A DNA stretch of 64,000 nucleotides. Origin: Pseudomonadota bacterium. Lineage in GTDB: Bacteria; Pseudomonadota; Alphaproteobacteria; Rhodobacterales; Rhodobacteraceae. A program made the position numbers and the translations under genes. The stretch is taken from NCBI GenBank assembly GCA_038533575.1, contig JBCAYL010000003.1, forward strand, positions 62,001-126,000, in the 5' to 3' direction. Positions 26,615-35,636 of this stretch are shown piece after piece. The stretch's first letter is position 1. Each line of letters starts with the position of its first letter. Below the pieces are notes generated by a model. The model worked only from the letters and a program-made list of their open reading frames with translations, was not told where the DNA came from and ran no database searches.

Positions 26615-28276
26615 CTATTTCATGCCCACGGCGCGGAGGGCTTCTGCGACGAGGCGGCCGGAATTGAAGCGCGAGGCCGGGTGGAAGCGTTCGTAATGCG
26701 CGACCGAAAAATCGGGATCGCGCCGCAAGAGCAATGTGGAGACCTCCCGCGCCTCCTCGATCCGCCCGAGATTGTAGAGCGCGGTGAGCTTGGCGCGCAG
26801 CGTGGAGACGTGCCGGTCGTTGTGCAGGAGGGACTTGTCGGCGAAGTGGAGCGCGTCCTCCCAGAGCTCGGAGGAGAGATAGGCCGTGGCGGTCATCGAG
26901 TTGTAGAAGTAGCCGAACGGGTCCGTGGGAGAGAGACGGTTGGCATTGGTCACAGAGCTCAGCGCCATGTCGGCCTCGTCATTGAAGGCGTGCAAGACGC
27001 CCTTCTGCAAGTGCCCCAGCGCCTCGTTGGGATTGATCTCGAGCGCGTGGTCAAAGGCCTGCATGGCGGCGTCGGGATCGGCGATGAGCGTGTTTTGCAC
27101 GGTGCCGTCCATGGTGAGGCAGAAAGCATTCTCGGGGTCGATGTCGAGCGCGCGCGCCGTGGCATCCTGCGCATGGCGGGTGTCGGCGGCGCGGTCGGTG
27201 CTCCAGCCGTTGAAGACGCTCTTGACATACCAGTCGGCGAGCCAGGCATGGGCCTCCGCCGTTTGAGGCGCGCGCCGGATCGCCTCGTTGATCATCTCGC
27301 GGCTCTCGGCGAACGAGGAAAGGCTCAGCTGGTGCAGCTGGCCCACGCCGGCGATGAGGAGATGGTGATCCTCGATATCAGCGAGGCGGCGATGCGCGGT
27401 GTGCTGGATCGCCTCGGCGGCGATCGCCCGCCCGATGGCCGAGACGATCTCGAACTCCGCTTCGCTCTCGCCGCTGATGAAATCGGCCATCTCGCCGCGG
27501 TGGTGGCGGGTCCAGAGGATGCGTCCCGTGCGGGCATCGATGAAGTCGGTATCCAGCAAGATCTCGTCGCCCATGGCGCGGATCGAGCCGGTGAGCACGT
27601 AATCCACCGCGAGCTTCTCACGCACATCGGTGAGCGCCATGGTCGTGTTGGCGAGGTTGCGCGCGGACATGTGGGAGATCACCGCGACGAGCCGCGAGCG
27701 CGACATGGAGCGGCAGATCTGCTCGGCGAGCCAATCGCCCAGCACGTCGTGCTGCTTGTCGCCGACGACGACCCTGAAGGGCAGGATCGACACGCAGGGC
27801 AGGACGGCCATCGTGGGCCGCGCGCGGACCGTGCCGAAGAGCGCGTCGAGCTTTCCGGGGCTTTCGCGGATCTCGTCGCGCCAGGCGGTGAAGCCCTTTT
27901 CCGGGATGTCGAGCCCCTCGAGAAAGGTGCCGCGCCCGGGGCTGCCCGCGAGCCGGACGCCGCCGAGATCGAGGCTGATCTCGGCATTGGTCGGGGCAAT
28001 GATCGCCTCGTAGATGTCGCTGCCCAGCGTGCGCTTGATATCCGAAAGGGCCCGGCGCAAGCTCATCTGCCCGCCATCGTAGGAACTGCGCCCCCAGAGC
28101 ATGTTCTGAAGATGCGCCCGCGTCGCGCGGCCATTGGGCGAGGTCGCGAGGATGGCGAAAAGTGCCTTGTGCTTGGCACCCGTCACCTCCGGCGCACCGT
28201 TCCCGGTGGCACGCACAATACACGCCCCAAAGAGGCTGATTTCTACGACGGGCTGACCCAACTCAATGCTCCGCAT
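26615..28276 (-). CDS. Winged-helix / TolB-like / TPR transcriptional regulator
   Basis: The 553-residue protein has an N-terminal OmpR/SARP-type winged helix (VEISLFGACIVRATG to about residue 95, with SLRRALSDIKRTLG as recognition region). The middle domain, of the type that follows winged helices in CadC- and cyclase-like proteins, has a conserved MAVLPCVSILPF and YVLTGSIRAMGDEILLD. A C-terminal set of TPR-like helices from about 300 follows, with ALDIDPENAFCLT and ALEINPNEALGHL. No membrane segment is seen, so it is probably cytosolic. An in-frame GTG at 28330 is an alternative start. It precedes the haloperoxidase and subtilase genes closely and may control them. Confidence 0.83.
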   Translation of the reverse strand: MRSIELGQPVVEISLFGACIVRATGNGAPEVTGAKHKALFAILATSPNGRATRAHLQNMLWGRSSYDGGQMSLRRALSDIKRTLGSDIYEAIIAPTNAEISLDLGGVRLAGSPGRGTFLEGLDIPEKGFTAWRDEIRESPGKLDALFGTVRARPTMAVLPCVSILPFRVVVGDKQHDVLGDWLAEQICRSMSRSRLVAVISHMSARNLANTTMALTDVREKLAVDYVLTGSIRAMGDEILLDTDFIDARTGRILWTRHHRGEMADFISGESEAEFEIVSAIGRAIAAEAIQHTAHRRLADIEDHHLLIAGVGQLHQLSLSSFAESREMINEAIRRAPQTAEAHAWLADWYVKSVFNGWSTDRAADTRHAQDATARALDIDPENAFCLTMDGTVQNTLIADPDAAMQAFDHALEINPNEALGHLQKGVLHAFNDEADMALSSVTNANRLSPTDPFGYFYNSMTATAYLSSELWEDALHFADKSLLHNDRHVSTLRAKLTALYNLGRIEEAREVSTLLLRRDPDFSVAHYERFHPASRFNSGRLVAEALRAVGMK

Positions 28277-28376
28277 CCCTCGGCGCTGACCCGGGGTAAC
28301 ACCTGCTAAATCACCGGCAAAGCGTTTCACACTTTTTTCACGCCGCCCTTGCGAGGGCTTTGCCTATGCTCGGCCC

Positions 28377-28604
28377 ATGATGATTGATCGCAGTTTTTCT
28401 TCGGGTCCGATCAAGGACCTAGCAGATTTTTATACACGCTGGCCAAGCCAACGGAGCATCGTTGACCGAGTTATTGCGCAGCCTTCCTTGTCCGAGGAAG
28501 AGCGCGAGGTAGTGGTGTGGCTAAAACGCCTGGCGGATAGGGTGGGACCTTTGGACATCGCGGATCCCGGCGATGACCATCCGCGGGGCACGGCAAGCTC
28601 CTAG
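28377..28604 (+). CDS. Small conserved-looking hypothetical protein
   Basis: The 75-residue product has a helical, charged core (SIVDRVIAQPSLSEEEREVVVWLKRLADRVG) that looks like a real folded protein rather than a shadow. Its codon use is less GC-rich than its neighbours at the 5' end. No good ribosome site is visible, so the start may be ATG 28377 or the next ATG at 28380. It is divergent from the TPR regulator and is followed by a clear terminator, which supports transcription. Function unknown. Confidence 0.6.
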   Translation: MMIDRSFSSGPIKDLADFYTRWPSQRSIVDRVIAQPSLSEEEREVVVWLKRLADRVGPLDIADPGDDHPRGTASS

Positions 28605-28638
28605 CCCGGCCAGCCAATCCAATTTTGAGTGCGTTCCG

Positions 28639-28670
28639 CCCGGCCAGCCTTCGTGTTGGCCGGGTTATTT
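28639..28670 (+). terminator. Terminator after small hypothetical gene
   Basis: CCCGGCCA at 28639-28646 pairs with TGGCCGGG at 28657-28664 around a 10-nt loop, followed by TTATTT. It lies 34 bp after the stop of the small gene at 28377-28604. Confidence 0.78.
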
Positions 28671-28675
28671 GCGTC

Positions 28676-29236
28676 CTAGGGCGCCAGCCATTCTCCGGCC
28701 CAGCCATCGTCGGGGCGAAAGGCCGCGCGCCGGTGGATGGGCAGGCCCAGCGTGACGAGCTCGAGCCGCGTCAGCCGGAGCGTCAGTTCGAGAAACTTCT
28801 CCTCGTTGGGCGTCCGGTCGAAGGCCTCTGGCCCTGCGATGGGCGTGCCGGGCGCGGGCTCCACGCCGTAGACCTCTCGCGCGCCCTCGGGCATCTGCTG
28901 CCATGTCTCGTGCGCGCCGGGCGCCATCGATACCTCCACGGAGAGCCGCAGCTGAATCTGGCTGCGCTTGTCCCAGATGTGGAGCTGAGCGCGGGGGTCT
29001 TCCTTGAGCTCGGTGACCTTGGGCGTGGCGGCGTCCGTGAAGAGCGTGACCGTCCCGGCCTGCCGGTCCACCTGCCGCATGACGAGCGTCCGTGCCTGGG
29101 GGCCGTGCTCGGCGGACATCGTCGCTAAGGTGGGCGTGCGCGCGGGGTGCTTGGCGTCGTGGGCCCCGCGAATGAGCAGCTCCCATGCGCGGTTCAGTAC
29201 GCCCGGGAGCGTCTCGTGCCAGTCTTCATCACTCAT
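28676..29236 (-). CDS. Pyridoxamine 5'-phosphate oxidase-family flavin-binding protein
   Basis: The 186-residue protein has the split-barrel fold of PNPOx-like proteins. The N-terminus has RTPTLATMSAEHGPQARTLVMRQVD, seen as PQARTLVMR, a typical FMN phosphate contact, and a later strand QIQLRLSVEVSM. It ends DGWAGEWLAP, whereas true PdxH ends with a conserved RLSP-type motif and has a longer C-terminus. A role as a general flavin reductase or heme-binding relative is therefore as likely as vitamin B6 synthesis. Its start overlaps the lipocalin-like gene's end by 8 nt, so it is the last gene of the ABC operon. Confidence 0.8.
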   Translation of the reverse strand: MSDEDWHETLPGVLNRAWELLIRGAHDAKHPARTPTLATMSAEHGPQARTLVMRQVDRQAGTVTLFTDAATPKVTELKEDPRAQLHIWDKRSQIQLRLSVEVSMAPGAHETWQQMPEGAREVYGVEPAPGTPIAGPEAFDRTPNEEKFLELTLRLTRLELVTLGLPIHRRAAFRPDDGWAGEWLAP

Positions 29237-30272
29237 AGCCGGTCATCTCCAGATACCCCATGCCGGTATGGCTTCCCGTGGCGCGCACCGGCCCTTCCCA
29301 GTAGGCGAAGGCCAGGTCGTTCCAGGCCTGATCGTTCAATGCTTCCACCGTGATGTCGATGCCCTCGGCGGGGTAGGTGATGCGCCAGCGTGTCGGGATC
29401 CTGCGGCCGTCCACCTCCGCCGTGCCGTGCGGTTCGAGCGCGAAGGTCCCGTCTTCGATCTTCGTCACCGTCCCGTCCGCCTCGATCCACGACCCCGAGC
29501 CGAAGGCGGCGTTCTCACTGTCGCGCAATCCGAAGGCCATCATGCGGTTGCCGTCCTCGAAGGTGAGCGCGAACCAGTCCCAGCCCGATTGCGTGCGCCC
29601 CAGCGGCTGCGAGGAATACTCCCGGTCGAGCCAGGCCTGCCCCGTCACGGCGACCGCGCCGGCAGCCGTCTCGATGGTGCCCTCGAGCGTGTAGAAGGGC
29701 TGCGAATAGTAGCGGGACGCCTGCCCCTCGGCGCTCTTGACCGAATGCCCGTCATCGCCGTGGAAGACGAGCGGGCCCTGCGCTTCGAGCGCGAGATCGT
29801 AGGCGAAGGCGTCGTCCCGCGCAGTGAGCCGCAAGACGCGGAGCCCGTCCGGCCCCTCCATGCGCCAATCGTCGATCCAGGCGGCGAAGGGCTCCGCTTG
29901 CGCGCCCGCCTGACCGCTGCCCCCGCGGGCAAACCGCTCCGCCGCGAAATGCGCCTCCTGTGTCGTGAGCGCGGCGTGGCCCATCCAGGTCTGCGGCGTT
30001 TGCCAGCTGCCGTCGTCACGTGGCTCGCGGGCAGAGCGGAAGAGCGTCCATTGTACCCCGTAATCGCGCCCGTCTTCGCCCACGAGGTTGGCCGTTAGGT
30101 ACCACCATTCGATGCGGTATTCGGGATGCGGACCGTGATCTTCGGGAAAAACGAACTGATCGCCCGGCTGCGGAATGGCAAAGCCCTCCGCATCCTCGCC
30201 AAGCCCTGCAAAGCTCTGCGCGAGCGCCACGGGGGCGAGGAGGAGGCAAAGCAGAAACGCTCTAGCGTTCAT
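29229..30272 (-). CDS. Exported lipocalin-like (AttH/CrtC-type) protein
   Basis: The 347-residue product has a signal peptide (MNARAFLLCLLLAPVALAQ) and a double lipocalin-like fold. Marks are FPEDHGPHPEYRIEWWYLTANL near the start (seen as PEYRIEWWYLTANL) and AWLDREYSSQPLGRTQSGWDWF in the centre. The same signatures occur in AttH of agrobacteria and in carotenoid 1,2-hydratases. In att-type loci an AttH protein accompanies an ABC transporter with FtsX-like permease, as here, so it is probably its periplasmic partner for a lipophilic cargo. The TTG at 30278 is a less likely start. It overlaps the permease gene by 11 nt. Confidence 0.82.
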   Translation of the reverse strand: MNARAFLLCLLLAPVALAQSFAGLGEDAEGFAIPQPGDQFVFPEDHGPHPEYRIEWWYLTANLVGEDGRDYGVQWTLFRSAREPRDDGSWQTPQTWMGHAALTTQEAHFAAERFARGGSGQAGAQAEPFAAWIDDWRMEGPDGLRVLRLTARDDAFAYDLALEAQGPLVFHGDDGHSVKSAEGQASRYYSQPFYTLEGTIETAAGAVAVTGQAWLDREYSSQPLGRTQSGWDWFALTFEDGNRMMAFGLRDSENAAFGSGSWIEADGTVTKIEDGTFALEPHGTAEVDGRRIPTRWRITYPAEGIDITVEALNDQAWNDLAFAYWEGPVRATGSHTGMGYLEMTGYE

Positions 30273-32640
30273 CGGCAAAGACCTTGAGCAAGCGTGAGGG
30301 ATCGGTGCGCGCGAGGCGGAGCGCCGGGATTAGGGCTGCGGCCACGGCGGCAAGGAGCGCCAGTACCCCTAGCCGGGCCCAGTCCAGCGGGAAGGGCAGG
30401 AGCGGCAGCCGCCAGCCGAAGGCCTGCACGTTCACCACCGTGAGGAGCGCCCAGGCTACGGCGAGCCCCAGCGGCAGCGCGAGGATGAAGGTGAGCGCGC
30501 CAGCAAGGGCCGCGCGTGCAAGCTCTAGCCAGGCGAGGCGGCTCCGCGTGATGCCCATGGCCCAGACCGGCGCCACCTGCGGCAGGCGCATCGTCCCCAA
30601 GGTGGTGAGCGAGGCGAGAATGGCAAAGGCCGCGACGCCGAGCGTCAGCACGTTGAGCGCGCCGGTCACGAGAAACGTCCGCTCGAAGACATCGAGAGAG
30701 AAGCGCTTCACCGTCGCCTGGTCGAGGATCGCGCCCGGCTGGATGCCCAGAGCCTCGAGCTCTTCGCGCAGCTCCGGGATGCGCGCGGGATCGAGCCGCG
30801 CAGCATAGCGTAGGGGCGAGATGTCTGGGACGCGTGCGAGAAGCTCCTCTTGCCCCACCATCGCTTGCCCGCGCGGGTTCCCGTAGTCGGTGTAATAGCC
30901 CGCCACCGGCAGCTCCCAATCCGGGAGGAGGCGCAGCGGATCGCCGAGCGAGAGCCCCTCACGGCGCCAGAGTTGCTCGTTGACGAGCGCGCCGGTGCCC
31001 GCCGCCACCCGCGCCCAGGCATCGGGCTCGGAGACGACGAGCGGCCAGCCCTCCCGGTAGGTCACATGATCGATAACGCCGAGGATATCGCCCGGCGCCT
31101 CACGCAGGCGCGCCTCTGTCGTGCGCAGGGGGATCGCCTTGTCGGTGTTGGCTTCGAGAAAGGCTTCGAGCTCCCGCGCCTGATCGGCGGTGGAGGCGGT
31201 GACATAGAGCTCGGAGGCGAGGCGTTGCTCGATCCAGCCCGTGAATGTGGCGCGGAAGGACGACACCATCGTGCCCACCCCGATATTGACCGCGAGGGCC
31301 AAAAGCAGCGCCATGAGCGCGAGCGATAGACCCGGCACCTGCTGGCGCGTGTCGGCGATCGTCCACGCGGCGACCGGCCCTTTGGCGAGGGGTTGCAAGA
31401 GGCTCAGCGCGGCGTCGAGCGCGAGCGGCAGGATGAGCGCCGCCCCGAAGAGGAGCCCGCCCATCATGGTGAAGCCCGCCAGGAGCCCAGCCTCCCACCG
31501 GTGCCCCGTGGCCGCTATGATCCCTGCTATTGCGAGGAAGACGAGCCCCGCCACAGCCTGCCAGCGCAACGCACGCGCATTGGCCATGGCCCAGGCGCGG
31601 GGGCGCGCAGGCGCGAGGATCGGCATGCGCGCTGCGCGCCAGATATTGGTGGCCGTGGCCGCCATGGCCCCCACGAAGGCGAGCGCCGCGCCCGAAGCCA
31701 TCCAGCGCCAATCGAGCGTCAGGCTCCCGGGAACAGACGCACCATAGAGCCCGCCCAGCGTCGCGGCGACACCGGGCAGAAGCGCCGTGGCGATGAGGTA
31801 ACCCAGGCCGATCCCGAGCGCGCCTGCGACGGTGGCGAGCGCGAGCGCCTCCGCGGCGATGAGCGTGGTGACCGTGCCCGTGGGCAGGCCCAGGGCGCGC
31901 AGCGTCCGGAACATCGCGCGCCGCTGCTCGAAGGCGAGGCCCATAGCGGCGTGCACGATGAAGAGGCCCACCGCGAAGCTGAGGAAGCCGAAGGCCGTGA
32001 GATTGAGGTGGAAGGACCGCGTGAGGCGCGCGATCTCAGCGCCGGTGTCCTGCTCGGATCGCACGAGCCCCTCCGGAAGCGGCGGCAGCCCGCGGGGCTG
32101 GTCGGGCAGGAGCACGAAGTAGCTGATCTCCCGCCGGTGGAGCAGCTCCCAGGCGGTCGTGATGTCCGTCACCGCCTCGCCCACGGGCAGGTTCGCGGCG
32201 ATCTCATACCTGATCCCGGGGACGTCTGGCGTCTCTGGGTGAGCCTGCACGACCCCCTCCGAGACGAACCGGCCGAGGCTTTCCCCATCCGTCAGCGCCG
32301 GGCGCGTGGGCGAGGGCGGCAGCGTAAACGGATCGATACCAACGAGCGTCACGCGGCCCAGTCGCCCCTCGACCACGGGCGAGACGAGCCAGCCCATACG
32401 GCGCAATTCCGCGAATGATTCCGTGGGCATGGCCTCTCCGTCGCGGCGGGTGAGGCGGGTCTCGGTGCCTTGCCCGAGGGCGGTGGCGGCCTCGTCGTAG
32501 CTCGCGCGGGCTTCGGCGTTGATCGCCTGCACGCCGGTCCAGAGCGCCGTGGCCGCGGCGAGGCCCGCCACCAGCGTCAGAAGCTGGAGGGGGTGGCGCC
32601 GCCAATGGCTCAGGAGCGCGGTCAAGCCGCTGACCCACAT
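30262..32640 (-). CDS. ABC transporter permease, FtsX-like (two MacB-type halves)
   Basis: The 792-residue membrane protein has an N-terminal helix (PLQLLTLVAGLAAATALWTG), a large periplasmic domain of about 200 residues, a block of helices, a second periplasmic domain and a final block of helices. This is the duplicated FtsX layout of type VII ABC systems such as LolCE/MacB and AttFG. Such transporters move lipoproteins or lipids or work mechanically, rather than passing solutes. The start overlaps the ATPase stop by one base (TGATG), and the next gene encodes an exported lipocalin-like protein. Confidence 0.86.
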   Translation of the reverse strand: MWVSGLTALLSHWRRHPLQLLTLVAGLAAATALWTGVQAINAEARASYDEAATALGQGTETRLTRRDGEAMPTESFAELRRMGWLVSPVVEGRLGRVTLVGIDPFTLPPSPTRPALTDGESLGRFVSEGVVQAHPETPDVPGIRYEIAANLPVGEAVTDITTAWELLHRREISYFVLLPDQPRGLPPLPEGLVRSEQDTGAEIARLTRSFHLNLTAFGFLSFAVGLFIVHAAMGLAFEQRRAMFRTLRALGLPTGTVTTLIAAEALALATVAGALGIGLGYLIATALLPGVAATLGGLYGASVPGSLTLDWRWMASGAALAFVGAMAATATNIWRAARMPILAPARPRAWAMANARALRWQAVAGLVFLAIAGIIAATGHRWEAGLLAGFTMMGGLLFGAALILPLALDAALSLLQPLAKGPVAAWTIADTRQQVPGLSLALMALLLALAVNIGVGTMVSSFRATFTGWIEQRLASELYVTASTADQARELEAFLEANTDKAIPLRTTEARLREAPGDILGVIDHVTYREGWPLVVSEPDAWARVAAGTGALVNEQLWRREGLSLGDPLRLLPDWELPVAGYYTDYGNPRGQAMVGQEELLARVPDISPLRYAARLDPARIPELREELEALGIQPGAILDQATVKRFSLDVFERTFLVTGALNVLTLGVAAFAILASLTTLGTMRLPQVAPVWAMGITRSRLAWLELARAALAGALTFILALPLGLAVAWALLTVVNVQAFGWRLPLLPFPLDWARLGVLALLAAVAAALIPALRLARTDPSRLLKVFADER

Positions 32641-33293
32641 CAGGAAATCTCGCCGTGGCTCAGGTGAATGCGGCGGTCGAGCGCCTCGGCGCGGGCGCGC
32701 GAATGCGTGACCATCAGGAGGCCCGCGCCCGCCTCGCGCGCCAGGCGGACCATCAGCGCCATGACCTCGTCGCCGGTGTCTTCGTCAAGGTTTCCAGTGG
32801 GTTCGTCGGCCAGCACCAGCGCCGGTTTCGACGCGAGCGCACGCCCGATGGCGACGCGCTGCTGCTGGCCGCCGGAGAGCTGCTCGGGGAAGCGCGTGCC
32901 GAGGCTTTTGAGGCCGAGCGAGGCGGTGAGTTCGGTGATCCACGGCGCGTCCACGTGGCCCGAGAGGCGCGCGTGGAAGGCGAGGTTTTGGGCGACGGTG
33001 AGGGACGGGATCAGGTTAAACTGCTGAAAAATTACACCAATATCCTTGCGCCGAATCTCGGCGAGTGCGGCGTCGCCCAGCCCCACGACCTCCTGGCCGT
33101 TGAGCGCGATGGAGCCGCCACCCGCTGGCTCGAGCCCGCCCACGACATGGAGGAGCGTCGATTTCCCGGACCCGGATTCCCCGGTCAAAGCAAGGGTTTG
33201 ACCCGCCTCGAGCGTGAACGACACGCCCTTCAATACCTCGAGCGGAGGCTCCCCAGGGAAGGTTTTGGAGACGTCTTTGACACTGAGCAGCAT
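32640..33293 (-). CDS. ABC transporter ATP-binding protein (LolD/MacB type)
   Basis: The 217-residue ATPase has Walker [14 protein letters not shown]-loop [12 protein letters not shown], signature [15 protein letters not shown] and Walker [13 protein letters not shown], followed by MVTHS. The ADEPTGNLD form is characteristic of LolD/MacB-type ATPases that work with FtsX-like permeases. The start at 33293 gives [12 protein letters not shown], and the open frame upstream to 33608 is not coding-like. It is the first gene of a four-gene operon with permease, lipocalin-like protein and PNPOx-like protein. Confidence 0.9.
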   Translation of the reverse strand: MLLSVKDVSKTFPGEPPLEVLKGVSFTLEAGQTLALTGESGSGKSTLLHVVGGLEPAGGGSIALNGQEVVGLGDAALAEIRRKDIGVIFQQFNLIPSLTVAQNLAFHARLSGHVDAPWITELTASLGLKSLGTRFPEQLSGGQQQRVAIGRALASKPALVLADEPTGNLDEDTGDEVMALMVRLAREAGAGLLMVTHSRARAEALDRRIHLSHGEIS

Positions 33294-33469
33294 GGCGGGG
33301 GACTTAGCCGCGCGTCCGGGCCCGTAAACCCCGTGCGACGCGGTAACCTTTTGCCCCCGGCCGCGAAAATCGCGGCGCCAGCTTGCGTCTGGTTCGCGTA
33401 AGGCTGGCGTATGGCCGCTGCGCTGGCTTCGAGGCGTTAACCTTTGCGCGGCGGTGCGCGGTACGCACC

Positions 33470-34408
33470 CTACAATAAGGTGTTGAGCTCCGCGCGAATG
33501 CTGTCGCGAAGCTGCACGGCGGCGGCATGGCTGTGGCCCATTTGCGCCCGGTCGAGGACACTGAGCGCCAATTCCACGTACACAAGCGCCTCCGCGAGAT
33601 GCGGACACGGATCGGAGGTACCTTCGACTTCCAGCCAGCCCGCCTTCGCGAGCGCGAGGTTGTGCTGCGTCATCGCCCAGTCCACGGCGTGCTGCTCCCG
33701 CGTGTAGACCTCAAGCGCGGCGTCGTAGGCCGCGAATGCCCTGGCGAGGATCGCTGGGGCCGTGGCGCCCTTCGTCCGAGTTGCTTCCCTGCGCGGCGTG
33801 TCGCCCGCATGGTTGAGCGCGCGAACTTCGGCTATGATTGTGTCCACCGCCTCATCTAGGTAGGAGGTCAGTGCGCCGCGGTCGAGCTGCCTGGCGGCGG
33901 CGATGGGACGGCTTTCCATCGACTCGAGGCGGCTTTCGATGCCGATGATCCCCTCCTGCACGAAAACCGTGTGGAACGTGTCGTCTTTGCGAAGCTCCTT
34001 GAATGCTTCTTCGATGACGGCGCGGAGTAGATCATCCACGCGGTCATCATCCTGGGGTGGAGCTTTCGCGAAGATGTGCGCGTATAGCGCGGATGGGAAA
34101 TCCCGGCGGGCCTCGGGCGTCTTCAACAGCGCGGCGTCGGTGCGGATGGCGCCTGCTTTTTCGCGCAGGAGAGCGTTGGCGATGTCGAGGGCGTGGTCCG
34201 AAAACTCGGCATTGCTCTCGAGCATCGCGGTGAGCGCGGCGGCGGCCCGGCTTGCGGCTTCCGGCTCATTGCCCGGGATGAACTTTGTGAAGCCGGAGAC
34301 CTTCGAGAACGCCTTTTCCGCGCCTGCGATGGAGGAGGAGCCGGTCGCCGACGAGAGGGCCCAGAGGCAGACTTTCACGGTCTCAATGGCACGGGCGCGC
34401 CTGCTCAT
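33470..34408 (-). CDS. Hypothetical protein with C-terminal TPR-like helices
   Basis: The 312-residue protein is all-helical. Residues 1-160 are unrecognised and contain EEAFKELRKDDTFHTVFVQEGI. Residues about 215-312 resemble the last TPR units of large TPR proteins (AFAAYDAALEVYTREQ, then VDWAMTQHNLALAKAGW). Such TPR tails normally follow an NTPase or protease domain, and here none is present. It is flanked by gaps of about 115 and 175 bp and belongs to no obvious operon. It may be a remnant of a larger protein or a compact scaffold. No signal peptide is convincing. Confidence 0.72.
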   Translation of the reverse strand: MSRRARAIETVKVCLWALSSATGSSSIAGAEKAFSKVSGFTKFIPGNEPEAASRAAAALTAMLESNAEFSDHALDIANALLREKAGAIRTDAALLKTPEARRDFPSALYAHIFAKAPPQDDDRVDDLLRAVIEEAFKELRKDDTFHTVFVQEGIIGIESRLESMESRPIAAARQLDRGALTSYLDEAVDTIIAEVRALNHAGDTPRREATRTKGATAPAILARAFAAYDAALEVYTREQHAVDWAMTQHNLALAKAGWLEVEGTSDPCPHLAEALVYVELALSVLDRAQMGHSHAAAVQLRDSIRAELNTLL

Positions 34409-34523
34409 GTTGTGAGCCTAATCCCTTTTAACACGCGTGCAAGTTGTGTGCATGGGGCGCTTGCGCGGGCGAGATGGTTGGCGAGCGACGAGTGGAAGCT
34501 CAGCCAATGAGGCGTAGGTCGGC

Positions 34524-35552
34524 CTATCCCAGCTTGCGGCGCAGGGTGTCGCCGGGGGCGATCTTGGGGGTGAGTTCCTCAATGACGGGCGGCGTGTCGG
34601 GATCTTCCACGCGGGCGCGAATGATCTCGGCGGCGCGCGTGCCGATCTCGGTGCGGCAGCTGTCCATGGTTGCGAGCTGCCGTGGCAGCCCGTCGAGGAG
34701 CTCCACGCCGTTGAACCCGGCGAGCCCGATCTGGTGCGGGATGCTGATGCCCTTTTCCAGCAGGTAGAGAAGCCCGCCGGCGCCGATCATGTCGTTGGAG
34801 TAGTAAAGAAAGTCGAGCTCCGGGTTTCGCTCTAGCATGGCCGCCGTCATCTCCCGGCCCTTGGCCAGCGCGGAGCCGCCCTCGTAGAATTCCTGGTCCT
34901 CGACCTGACGCCCACCCTTCGCAAGCGCCTCGGTGAAGCCCTCGAAGCGTTTGCGGGCGCGGTGATCGAGGGGCATCTTGGTGCCGAGAAAGCCGATGGT
35001 TTCGTAGCCCTGCTTGAGAATCTGCTCCGCCATCTTGCGGCCCGCGCGGCGGTGCGAGATGCCCACGGCATTGTCCACGGGCGTGCCGTCGATATCCATG
35101 ATCTGGACGATGGGGATGCCGGAATTGGCGAGCATGGCCTTGGAGGCATCGGTCTGCTCGAGGCCGGCGATGACAACCCCGGAGGGCCGCCAGGAGAGCA
35201 TCTCGTAGAGCACTTTTTCCTCGCGCTCGGGCGAGTAGTTGGTGACGCCGACCACGGGCTGGAGCCCGGTGCCGTCGAGCGTGTCGGAGATGGCGCCCAT
35301 GACCTCGGGAAAGACCATGTTGGAGAGCGAAGGGATGATGACGGCCACGAGGTTGACCCGCTGGGAAGCGAGCGCGCCGGCGATCTTGTTGGGCACGTAG
35401 CCCAGCGACTTCGCCGCGGTGAGGACCTTCTCGCGGGTGGCCTCGCTGACATCGCCTCGATTGCGGAGGACACGGCTCACGGTCATCTCGCTGACGCCCG
35501 AGGCCTCGGAGACATCGCGGAGGGTCAGCGGGCGGCGGGGGGGTACGTTCAC
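34524..35552 (-). CDS. LacI-family transcriptional regulator (GntR-like subgroup)
   Basis: The 342-residue repressor has an N-terminal LacI helix-turn-helix (TLRDVSEASGVSEMTVSRVLRN) and the hinge GYVPNKIAGALASQ, seen as GYVPNKIAG. A periplasmic-binding-protein-like effector domain follows. VAVIIPSLSNMVFPEV and YEMLSWRPSGVVIAG resemble the gluconate repressor GntR of enterobacteria, so a sugar acid effector is plausible. The GTG at 35552 starts the conserved domain and has AAAGGA upstream. No sugar catabolic or transport genes lie nearby, so its targets are elsewhere in the genome. Confidence 0.87.
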   Translation of the reverse strand: MNVPPRRPLTLRDVSEASGVSEMTVSRVLRNRGDVSEATREKVLTAAKSLGYVPNKIAGALASQRVNLVAVIIPSLSNMVFPEVMGAISDTLDGTGLQPVVGVTNYSPEREEKVLYEMLSWRPSGVVIAGLEQTDASKAMLANSGIPIVQIMDIDGTPVDNAVGISHRRAGRKMAEQILKQGYETIGFLGTKMPLDHRARKRFEGFTEALAKGGRQVEDQEFYEGGSALAKGREMTAAMLERNPELDFLYYSNDMIGAGGLLYLLEKGISIPHQIGLAGFNGVELLDGLPRQLATMDSCRTEIGTRAAEIIRARVEDPDTPPVIEELTPKIAPGDTLRRKLG

Positions 35553-35636
35553 GGGGGCGCATTCCTTTGATCGCTCACTTGTTAGACCATCTTCGAGGCG
35601 GCTCAAAGGCATGATGTCGGAGGCGGGTCGCCGCGC

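Noticed and set aside
26600-28309. 569-residue plus-strand open frame opposite the TPR regulator
   Set aside because: The minus-strand frame has recognisable winged-helix, TolB-like and TPR motifs; this one has none.
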